Positions 48,301 through 60,300 of a DNA stretch of 64,000 nucleotides are shown piece by piece; the first letter of the stretch is position 1; each line of letters starts with the position of its first letter. This DNA comes from Saccharina japonica. Its lineage: Eukaryota > Sar > Phaeophyceae > Laminariales > Laminariaceae. Position numbers and translations under genes: made by a program. Below the pieces are notes generated by a model, which saw only the letters and a list, made by a program, of their open reading frames with translations, did not search any database and had not been told where the DNA came from. The DNA is taken from positions 434,001-498,000 of the forward strand of contig MEHQ01002397.1 of assembly GCA_008828725.1 (NCBI GenBank), written 5' to 3'.

Positions 48301-51300
48301 AAAATATCTTGGGGAACTGTTTGGGTGGATCACAGGCACAATACCTGCACGGGAACGGGAAGAGCCCAATACTGTACCCACTTTTTTCCCGTGGGGGCTT
48401 TCCCGGGAAAACCTTGAAAATAACACCGATCAAGTACCTCGTAGTCCAACTTCACCACTCACTGTACTGCCACACTGCTACGTAGTTACACTAATGCTAC
48501 TGCGGTACAGCAGTACTTCTGGTACCATTTCCTCATTTGGAAGAAGTGTACTACTGCTGCTACGACGTATTTTGAAAAAACTGCTTCTGCAGGGCTACGC
48601 GTTAGTCACTACTACTACTACTGCTGCTGCTACTCCTACGGCACAACTACTACCACATATAACTACTACAAGAAATCACTATCATAGTGCTACTGTTTCA
48701 TATCGCCCCGGTGGGCTAGCAGGTAACCACGAAGACCGTTAAAAGACAAGATCGTGAGTTTGAGCCCCCCCGAGTGCATGCTCGAAGGGACCTTAACTCG
48801 CAAAAAAAAATATTGACTCGTACGTAGCAGAAAGCGCGAGAGGGTAGGTTAGCAAAAATCGATGAAAATCGACTAGCGTTGGGAAGGCTGAACGCTGAAC
48901 CCTCCGCGCGATAAAAATCAAGGCAAGAACCGTAGTGGGGGTGGAGGGAGAGGAGGCTACTTTGTGACCCCGGATCTGAGTTACGACTTGCTAGAGAGGA
49001 AGACAGAAGTGCGAAGAAAATAAACGGGATAGAAAAAAGAAAAAACAACTACAGTACAGTACCTGCCAGGTATGATTATTTTTTGCAGTTTAACTGCATG
49101 CTTTTCTGGTACTTCTAACTTTACAACTTTTCCGATTGCATGTCCTGCCACCACCACTGCTACAACATCTATCACCTTGACTACAAATAGTGCTTGCTGA
49201 TTTCGCTAGCCTATTGTGCACTACAACACGGAGTACAAGGGCACGCGCTACGTACAAGGGCGCACCCACTGGACCTCATCACTTGAGGAGCTCTATACAT
49301 TACTACCCAAAGCACCGACCTCGAGATTACATCAAAGCGTCTCGCGATGCCCTGGGTATTGCCAAATAAACATAACACACATAATGCTGTGTCCGACCGC
49401 ATTGGGTTGTTAGTTCCTCAAAAACCAAAAAAAGTAGCCACGGCAGTCAGAAATGGTTTTGCCAAACAGCGCTACCCCTATTGCAGTACGCGTCGAAATC
49501 GAAACAACGTTACACTATCGTAGTCGTTTAACGCATCAGGTATTTACTTCAGACGACCTATATATTTGTGGCTTGTACTGTCACGTGTACCATCTCGACG
49601 TACGTACACATTCGGGCAACTACCGGAATACCATAACCAGGCGACAGAGGCATCAGCCTGTCGCGGAAACATTCCTCGTGTCAATGGGGTCGATATTGAT
49701 TCTACACATAAATTAAATGTATTTGAATGTATTTGGCTTTGCTCCAAAGATGGGCTTACGAAGCCATCATGTGCTGCGAATGAGAACATTTATCACCCAC
49801 GCGCCGTAAATCGACCACACATCATAATAAACTTCGCGAGCTCGTGTTCGTCTATCTAATGTAGGACATAGATGATATATGCGGCATTGGATGTCCACCT
49901 AACTAAGCGATGTATACTCGCTTGCTTAGGTGATGCCTGCCCGCTGAGCCAGCACGCACGACAACGGCAGTATGCCCTATATGATCGGTGCGTCCGTGTG
50001 TTAAGCATGAAACGTGCCTGTGGTAAACATGCTTGTTCGCCCTCCGATACCTGCTGAGATACAAAATCAATGCAAACCCGGCGTGCATTAATCAAAATAG
50101 GCCTCTCCAAATCGCCAAGGTTAATACGCAAGTCTACACGCAAACACGACCAAGGCCACGCCTTCACGACACTTGTCTCGAAACGTTAAAATACTGCGAA
50201 GTCGAGTCCTCATCACTAGCTTGTTTTGGATAGAATGTGGATCACGTCCGAAAAACATGTGCACGCATTTATCGGATACCGTTGCAGTGGCGAGCTTTTC
50301 GATCAATTATTTAGTGTGAGTATATGACGACACCACATCTTCATAGCACAACAAATATGACATCGACGTTGGTTCGTGGTGTAGTATAACGATGCCAGCT
50401 CCTACTTACTGCTATCACCCTCTTGTCTTACTGAGGGGATCCAATTTCCGCTGCTGGTGTTGGATGCAGCTGCAGCAGCAGCGTAGCATCAATCAGGTCC
50501 AAAGTGCACGATGATTGTCTTGCTACGAGTACTGCAACGAAGGTGCACGGTAGCCTGCGACAGAAAGCTCGTATCTGGCTGTAACGAAAACTCGCCGAGG
50601 GAACAGCCCGAACCGCAGTAACGGCTCGCTGTGGTTCGCCCACACGACTACCTGGTACGGCTACCTCAGGGAGGGGTGTACCGATGCCATGGAATGGCCG
50701 TAGTAGTTTCACGATAGACTCTGGCATTCCGCTGTACACCAATCAGGTAGGAGGTATTTGGACCAAGCACGGAGTACCGTCATGTACTGGGTGAGTCGCG
50801 TGAACGTTGAACTGCATTCCACAAAGAACTGTTCGTGCGACGGACGTTCCTGCGTATTGCGAAACAGCGTCGAAACTATTGATATAGTTCCTGCTGTCGC
50901 CACTTCCAGAGGCAGCAATAATAGGTTCACAAGACAGTTGTCTTCTGGTGGGCGTCTTACGATACCTGGTACCAGTTACACCCTACGTGATACGGCCATT
51001 CCCCTTGTGCGCGGAAACAAATATCCACCACGAGGGGAAGCAGGGTCACGTTAGCCCCCTTCAACGTTTCGCCCCTACGAGCAACTCGCCCGATCGGCTA
51101 CCGATATTGTCGTGAATCGCAATGCGCTTCGCCACTTGTTGTGACGATGTGCACTGCCGTCGGGTGTTTTGTAATGCTTCTTCAATATGGTACTTTCAAG
51201 GGTGCGCGCTACGTAAGGGGTATAGCATTTTTGACATACCGTATCTGGATGGCCGGCCTCGGGAAACAAATCTCGATAGAACACCATGACTGTAGTGTGT

Positions 51301-54300
51301 GTTGTGTGTGTCTTCGTCCCATTGATTGTGGGCGCCTACACCTTTTGGTATGTTGACGCACCAGCCGGGGGGTCACACAGAAGGAGGTGAAACACAGGAG
51401 CTTGTTTTTTGTTTGTTTTTCTCCACCTTTCCTTCTGCGGTGCTTGCCTTCTTTTTTATCGCGAGAAGGGTTCAGCCGTCCCTTTCCCTCGTCGCCATTT
51501 CATCGAATATTGTTTACTCACGAATAAAGTATCGCTTCCCATTGCCAAAATTGCTATTTTTTCACTCCGGAGAGGTTCGAACCAGCGACTTGGCCGTCAG
51601 AAGGTGTACGGGGTGACCAACTGACCCCCTGGGGCGACCAGCTTGACGAGGTTTATATAATTTTTCGTCATGTACTTATCTACTGCGGGCTATGGGGTGT
51701 TTTATCAGGTTGCACTTGTAGCTCTTTCTCCTAACCGGTTTTACGATTCAGTTATAGAGCTCCTCACGCGAGGAGCCTCAGAAATATTTAGCACTACTCC
51801 GGCCCTATATAACGCCTTCCAAGTTCAATATTGGGTGATGAGCGAAGCCACTCGCCCGAGTGGCATGCGTGTTGCACGAGTGAAAAAGGGGGCAGTCCCC
51901 CCTACACTACTCGGGTCAAACGACGACAGCGGGCACGTGTCCTGTCGACCTTTGGTCTGGCTGTGAGGATCAAACCGATGCCGCTCCTGCTACTAGTATC
52001 CGTCGCGCAACAACCAATCCCAGAAAATACGCTTCGCTGGTGGCGTCTGGTATCGCGTAGATAGAGGGATATATGGTACCGCGTAGTTATATGGGGATAT
52101 CCTATACAGCCCGATGAAAAAATAAATATATATACGAAGTATATATATATATACCTGTAAATATATCCTTGGTGCCAGAACGATGCCTCCGACGAACGCA
52201 GCTGGCCTCAGTATCACCGGGGACTTGCGGGCGCATGTTCATGGTGTGGGCCTATGGTGACAGGAGGGGGGGTCGTGTTTGAGGGTTGCAGTCGGCCTGC
52301 TGCAACACGTTCTCTGCACTTTGTCTAGACTTTGCGAAAGAGGCGACGAGACTGTTGGCCAATACTTGGCTTGCTCTACGACTTGGAATTTAACTTGTAC
52401 ATGTTGTTCGAGAGATGCGAGTGATGGTGTACATAATCCCACGTTCAGTAAGTGTACATAATCTCACGTTCAGTAATTACCCTGGTTTCTTTATCATCGA
52501 AAGTGGAAACTTGGTATATGATTTTTCCACGACAGGCTCTTTGTTCGTGAAACAAATTACTCCTTTGCATGCATGTTACTCTTCAGGTACCTTCACAACA
52601 ATGCGCTAAACACGTTGGGGACCGGCATGTTCAGCCTGTTGGGCTCCCTTCAAACCTTGTGAGTGAACTTGAACCGGTAGTGTTTCGGCGGTTTTAGTCC
52701 TGCCTTGTTTACATTCATAACATATGGCGTTCTACATGGTAAGGTTCTGCCGCCTCGTGCTGGAAATAGGTCTTCGCGACGTTCTTGCTTGGAGGTGATG
52801 GTTTCGTTCCAGTAGCATTTCATAAACGTGGCGTGGACAGCTGACACGTTCGCGTTTTGATCAGGTGGTTTCGCTCTTCCGCTCCCGGGTGAATACTACT
52901 ATATCACGTTGCGTGTTGCTGCTCGTCGCTTCGTATGGTGGCGTGAACAGGTGGCTTTACGGGAACGGCATCGAAACCATGGAGATTGGCACTTTCAGCG
53001 GTTTGACTTCACTTGCAACTTTGTGAGTAAGCGAGTGAATATGGAAATCTGCTCGATTCAAGCTAGATACGCCGTACAAGCCGTCTCACACCTCGCTCCT
53101 CCTGTTACCTCAACCTTACCCCCCTGACTACGACTGTGCCTGTGGTTTTTTCCCTGTAGAGAACGTCATGGCCCCGGAACAGCCGATCAGCAGATTTTCG
53201 CAGTGAGGACATTATATCACGTGCGCCAGATGTTCGGCATGTCATCCTCAAATAATCGATCAAAACAAACCCCTTCTCGAGTTGCAAAGTATTCCCATGC
53301 TGTACGTTTGTTACCCCTTATCGAGTTGCACAGTATTCCCATGTGTACGTATGTTGCAATGTATGTTGGGTCTACCAACATTGGGTTTGATACATCGTAC
53401 CTGTTTCGACACGTGCTAAGATTGGAGAAACGACTAAGTTGTCTGGGGATCCTAAGTTGACGAGCTCCATACCTCTCGAACATGTCTTTGAGAGTATATG
53501 GCTCGACCCGATCAACAATACCATGGCGTTGTTGCATACACAACTAATGCTGCAACACAATGGATTACGTGATAGTTACTCGGCGAGGGAGCTCCGTAAA
53601 ACAATCAAAAACCCGGATTACCAGTAGCCCCTCTGTCGTAGTTCGCAAACCTCCACACGCGCAGTGCTAACCGTGTGTCCACCCTTTCTCTCGCCGCCAC
53701 AAACACGCTCAAGCCAATATGTACAACACCATATGTCCTTGGATCAAGTATTCAGGGGTAAGTGATAGATATGTGTGAATGGAATGATTGGAATATGAGG
53801 TGCACATTGTCAGATGGCATACGGAATAATGCTTCGAAGTGTGATAATAGAACATTTACCGTTGCACTGTGATAATTTGACGAGCTCTTGACGACTCGCC
53901 CCGAAATCGCCGACCACATTAGCTCAATGTCCCGCGCCTCCCTCCGATGCTTTGATTTCGACGATGGGTTTATTGCCCGTCGCGAACGAAGATGGAATAT
54001 AACGCTCAGGTGAAACATACAGCCATCTAACATATCCTGTAGAATCCTGAAGAATCCAATACGCACGCCGCATTGAAGACCGGTGTTTGCCGTGGAGGTA
54101 GGAAACCGCTCCATAAACTCAAGTCAACAGCAGCTCCCCTCGGTAACGCCATTCGCATGGCGACTCGCTAACTCCAAACTACGATGCGTGTCACGTATTC
54201 TTCAGGCGCCTCGAGACCAATGCCATAACCGTATTGGACGTCGGTGTCTTCGACGATTTGGGGAATCTTCAGAGCTTGTGAGTGGACTACACATCGTGTG

Positions 54301-57300
54301 TTTGTCATCCTTTGTAGTGAGGGCGGGCAGTATGCAGGAAATATTGGTATGACTTTGGTGTTAAAGGTGCTGCTACGCTTGAGAAACATGTGAAGTGTAT
54401 CAAACAGAAACAAACAGCCTGGTGGGTGGCCGTCGACTTTAGCGTGCCCTGTTTCCAGCAATCGACACACGATTATTTAACTCAAAACTGAGATAACGAC
54501 AGCAAAGGCAAAACAACTTTTGAACGAATATGTTTTCGCAGACTCCATAGGGCTTATCTCCGCCCGTAATTAAACAAAACTGCGTAACCCGAACACCGTG
54601 CCGCGGGTGAGCATGCTAGCTTAGGTTACGACATAAATTTGCTGTCTATACACGACCTTCCTCCAGTATAATATCGGTGAAGCACTAACCGAACGACTGT
54701 CCGTGAGACCGTGACACCGTGAGAGAAAGTCAGCTCGAGGTCAGAGGTATATTACGGCGCTGGTTGCTTCCCACGTGGTCGAATGCAGCGACAGCAGTTC
54801 AATTTAGACGATCGAACTCGACATCAGGCATCCTAAATATCCCACGCCAACACATACCACGTGCCTTAATTTGATATATAGTGAGTGCGTCCAAATGTGG
54901 ACTGCAGGTATGCGCAAACTGTGCGCATCACCGGATGTTCAACTAACACAAGAAGTCGCTTGAGGAGCTCTGCAAATCACCCAAAATCTGAGTTTAAGGG
55001 GAAGTATGAATGCCTCGCGATGGATAAAACCATGGCCTAAGTATATAATGAACAGGATTTGAAACACGAAAAAGAAGGCCCAACATATTTGATGTAAGGA
55101 GGCCGATCATTCAGAAGCCTGTTTGGGCTTGAAACAAAATGTGCAGCACCTCTATCGTACCTCGCGTCATTAGAGGGCATAAACTAGCGCTCTAATATTT
55201 ACGTGGTTTGGACAAACAGTGGCTGGTGCGCTTGTATATGGGTGGAGTCGAATGATACGATCACGGTCAGATGTCTTCTCGAATGGTCGTTCTTGTATAT
55301 CGCTTGCATCATCGGTGTGGTAATGACACATACAGGTGTATATTGTACTCTCAAAACAGCAAAATGAATCACAATCAACCGTATCTCCTCAACAAAAAGC
55401 CACGTAGGTAAGACAGTGAAGAACACATTAAGCAAACCTTTGTCAACATTTTCGTTCGCGTCGTAAAGTAATACATAGGTCTCAAATGTTGGCGGCAACA
55501 CAATTCTGGCCTGCAGAGAAACTTGTTGCGTACCACAAAAGGACATCTTGTGATATGCGTGATTTTGTGGCTAAACGTTAGGGTGTCGCAATAGCGTGAC
55601 ACCGCAATCACTATCGAGAGCCCTGGTTCGCACCTACACTTAAGCAGTCAGCAATCAGTGATATTAACGGCCTCAGTTATCCTTCGTTCCGACTCTAGCA
55701 GATAGGCGTCCAGCTTAACGTACCCACGCCGTTGACAAGTGATCGTATGCGTCGACCACGCATGCATCGTTTGACGACTCTGAACCAGAGTACCGACTCA
55801 CCGTTTACGTTTGTACGCACCCCGTGGATCAGTGTGCAGCGGTAAGCGTTTAGTGTAGGTGGCTTAAATACAGTTCTCCAGACGACGACTTGAATGCACA
55901 TCGCACGTATATTCTTCGCATAATATCATAATATGTATCCCGCTTCTTCCTTGCTCGCCAAGATTATGCGTATTGCCACCAAAATGAGCGACGCCGCGTC
56001 TGTGCACTCTCTACCTCCAGGAAATGTATGTATGGACATTCTACTTACGCTCATGCCCTGTGTAAACGCGACTTGCCTATCAATCGTCGCATGGTTGAAT
56101 GCATGGGATTCTCCAGGTGGATGTACCAGAACGCGTTGACCACGCTGGACGCCGGGATTTTTGCTGGTTTGGGGTCTCTTCTTGATTTGTGAGTTAGCTG
56201 TGTGCTTTTTATTATTTTGAATATTAATATGCTATGGGAGGTACGTATCGAGATATCGCTGTTAAAAATATCTGCTACTCTTGGCGACCATGCGTTTGTG
56301 GTTGTATCCCTTGCAAGACTATTAATAGCGTTGTGTTGTAGAAAACATTCGGAACAAATTATAGTTGTCGTCGTGGAATGTGGCGTTATATGCACGTGGC
56401 ACGAGATGGCGAACCCCCCTTGAAGGTAAGCACTATGTTCAAGCCTTCCATTTTATATACGTCACTCTATTGGTGTTTCGGGTTGGTGTGAACAGGCGGG
56501 TCGAAGAAAACGACATCGGAACCATCCATGTGGACGCTTTCCAGGGGTTGGGGTCTCTTCAAACCCTGTGAGTGAGCTTCTAACTGTGAGGGTACCGTTC
56601 CGCAAGACTCAAAAGCAAGCGCCACAAACAGTTATATCGAGTGCAGCAGCCCGAACAACACGCCGTCGAAAGTAAGCATGCAACGCCGGAAACAAAAACA
56701 TCTAACGTACATTATCGTACAAGAGGAGAGCCCAAGGCAGCGTCACAGCGTCAGCTCACCTGTGACGTTTTTTGTTTGCTAAGTCGCGTGTGCTTTGTTT
56801 CGAGCTTTAGTTGAGTGTTTGTGCCGCTACTGCTGCCGCTACTGCCACAGTTGGAACCTATTCAACTCCTAATACCATATTATGATTCAAATATACCCAT
56901 TCCACGGAAACGGTGGTAACTTGAGTGCTGACCTCGCACACGAGAAGCTCAATATATCACATGAAACAATACTTCAAACAAGGTTATTCGCGCAATATGA
57001 AAAATATGCGGGTTTGCTACCCGAAGGTATTTGTATAGGTACAGTAGTTCTAACTGGTACTTGCACTGTAGAGGAGGTCAACCGGTCATAAACTATTGAG
57101 AATAACGCGCAATCCCTACCGTAGGATACGTCGCTAGCACGCTATTCCCCAAGGCCTCCAACCAACAGTGCAAGTGCTATTGATACTACCATTGGGACTG
57201 TGTCGACATATGATTTGCTGGAGCCGAGGCATCCACACAGTTGTTGAACCGCCTCCTGTACACGTCGGGCAACAAAATCTGCTGCGAGTGGTGGGCGGCA

Positions 57301-60300
57301 CGGTTTTAGCCTGGTAGCCGGTCGCCTAAGAGAACGTCTGCATGCGGCCCAAACTCCATAAAAGAGGTAGGACTGCTCGCGAATAATTCCACCATTGCAA
57401 TGTATAGCAATGATACGGATAGCTTTTGTTTGGTTTATGACAATTAAAGTATAAGCGGCCTCGCGGTGTGCGACTGGCTGGGTTGAATTTCTTGTGACTC
57501 ATACGTTCGAACCGATCGGCCTCCCAGTACCTATTTTGTGGAAAACCCACTACTTTGCGTGTATGCAATTCTTCAGGTTGCTCAGCAGCAATACATTGAC
57601 GACGCTTCAAGCCGGCGTTTTCGACGCATTGGTCTCCGTTACAGCCTTGTGAGTGTACTATACCCTCATGTTTTTGTCCAAGGTACTGCTGTCTAGTCTG
57701 TGTAGGACACGCCCGTGAAATAATGATCCATGTCGAGGCTTGTAACCTGGATTTTGTGTTGTAGAGTAGCTGCCTTCTTGGTGGTGGATAGAAACAATCA
57801 AAGCCTTGCTGGAGATTGTTCAGGCCAGCCAGTTGAACTGTCACGGAAAGCTACACGGAGAGCACGTGTTGAGATTGGCTGGTGCGGTGAGGACTGTTGT
57901 TCCGTTATTTTTTGACAGGGATGCTTGTTGGGGAAGTAGGGCTGGTAGACAAACCCTCATCTACGTGTTGTTGTCCAGTCACTGGTGGACCTGCTGGTCA
58001 TATTCTGTGGAGAGTTACGTTAGATCCGAAACGAGGTCGGCTCTCTGGGTTGATAATCTCGCTCGACGTCCGTCAATGGAACGTGGCTGTTTCAGTAGTC
58101 CTACTGTAGTAAAGATCTTGATGAACTCTGTTGGTGGTGTTTGAAAGCGGTGCGATGAACAATACGCATGTACCCCCTTGTTGCCCTGGAGATGAAGCGC
58201 TGAGGGTGGTACGATCAGTATGCTTGTATCGTGCGGTAATCACAGCAGCGACTGGTGTACATAGCTGACAAAGGAGATGGATCTGGGCGTTGTATATCCA
58301 TCGCTGTTCATGGCGTGTAGCCTGTGGAGCTGAAAGTGCCGTTACGTTGGCGGTGGGTAGGTGACGGCGGATGTCGTGTGTGCTCCCCAGCCACTGATCG
58401 ATGCACTGTTTTCGCAATTACTTGTTCGGTGCAAGCTACGCCAACAGTACCTGTGTGGTAGAAAATGTGATTACCTCACCATGTTCATACGTACAGGGTA
58501 AAACAATTTAACTCTATAACCGGGCTTTGTGCAGTGTGAGCATATCACTACTTACACTCGTATTTGAAAACACAGACGCCCTTTTTTAGTTCTCATCAAA
58601 AACCCGTTAGGCATGATTATTGTTAAACTATCTATTTCTGGTCAGACTCTTTGCCGGCCGCATCAAGAGCGTGCATGCCGCTGCTGGAAGTTGATGCACG
58701 AGCATGAAAACTCCGTATAGGCCAGAAGAGGGTCGGCTGATTCTACAGAGTGGCCGATTATGTAACGTCCTGGCTGCCTGTTACAGCACGTGTAGGTGTA
58801 CCGTCGAGGAATATACAATTGCACCAGGACACACCTATTTGTCTGTACCTCGCGTTTGGTAGCTTTGAGAAACGGCTTTGATACCGACTTCTCCGCTATA
58901 GATAGCTCGTAACTAAGTTTACCTGTGATATTGTACTGTAGAAACAATCTGGTAACTCTTTGTACGTACAGCGTGGAAATTTTCGACATCACGATCAAGG
59001 CAAGTTGGACATTTATTAATATGAATAGCGAAGACGTGCTACCGAGCTTGCGATCTTGGCGTATATTGCATTTGTTCGAATATCTAAACTAAGGTACGCG
59101 TCCACTCGTATCCGTGCGTAGTGTTTGCAACATCGACTGAGTACTCGTACGTATCGATCTTGACGTACATATGTAAATAATCGGGTGATTCAGCGTTTGG
59201 TGTTCGCCGACTCGAGGCTGCAATCGTTGTCACCATATCGTTCCGTGCAAGAGACACGTTTCGGTCCACAACAGTGCCGAATCGCAGAGATCGCGGGGTT
59301 AAGCGACACATGCGCGTAGTATGACGTAGTGCACGTCACAATCGCTAAGGTATATACTACCCACGCATCGTTTCGATGCATATCGCTCAATTGTCGGTTT
59401 TGTGTGATAATAACAGGTTTCTTAACGACAACAACATCGCAACTATGGAGGCTGGCGTATTCAAGGATATGTCTGCCCTCGTAAATGTGTGAGTGAGCGT
59501 GTGAGGGTTATTTCCTTCGCGATCCGAACCTGTAGGTACGGAAACCACGGTGTCTCTGGTTTCTCCCCGGCGGCTTCTACGGGTACAGGACTCAACCTTT
59601 GACCACCGACGATTATGGTACGGAAGTTACAGAGATTGTTGTGGCTAGTCCTCACGTGACCGGCGTTTAGGGAGACGTAGCTACCGCCGCTTACGGGCAC
59701 CAAGGGCTGAGGACGTACGGTCAAAACGCTTGTTCACCCCCGGGGAGGTCGTGTAACGATATATTACCAACACTCCGCTCGAGCCAGTGAGAGATAATCT
59801 GGATTTTAACTCCACTAGGAACTATCGAATGATCGAATAATTCTCCGGCTGATGGCTTCAGGACGCAGGGACGGCGGAACGACGATCGTTTCGCCGAGGA
59901 TGCGGTGCCACTTGTGTAGAATGCTGCACACGACTGGTCATCAAATAACCAAATAGAAAAGCAAAAACACATTCCGTCTTGCACAGTAGCCCCGCCGCTC
60001 CCATAAATGCTGCACAAAGTGAGAGATATGACGTGTTTAGTCGTTGTATGGTCGTTAGGTGTATTGCTATCGGGCTTGCCATCGCCCTCTTAATCTTCAG
60101 GGTAGGCAGGTCTCAGCCCGTAGTGACATACCTATTTTCACATTTTCCCCCTCCCGCCCAGAAAAACATGTCACAGAAACGTAAAGGAAGCGCTACATGC
60201 AGCAGTAGTACAGCTTCCGCAACTTCAAAATCGTTCGTAATTTATCATCGTGTGAAATGAAATCGAATCTGGAGGCATCCAGAGTATACGAGAGATACAG

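Larger units (their letters stand above)
41783..52586 (+). other. Gene 2 intron (or gap between two genes), 10.8 kb, repeat-filled
   Basis: In order: conserved post-B block (to about 41940); an N-cap-like ghost (about 42009-42120); AATTG-rich minisatellite blocks (43230-46900) with a foldback element, an inverted repeat, a GTT microsatellite and a GC-rich coding relic inside; the foldback element at 47181-48066; a CTA/CTG tract (48455-48690); SINEs at 48702 and 51400; and a possible reverse-transcriptase fossil (50430-50930). No intact LRR exon lies in it. Confidence 0.6.

Noticed and set aside
48188..48742. 184-codon + strand open frame
   Set aside because: It ends in CTA/CTG repeat and SINE head sequence. 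The first part has duplicated gggaactgtttgg-type text and no family signature.
50270..50320. Possible degenerate LRR exon before gtgagtat at 50315
   Set aside because: Only a GCGAGCTTTTCGA core resembles the repeat. The second half of the LRR is absent and the acceptor position is wrong.
51180..51260. + strand RYVRGIAFLTYRIW resembling an RT start motif
   Set aside because: It is on the opposite strand to the nearby RT-like segment and isolated; most likely chance.
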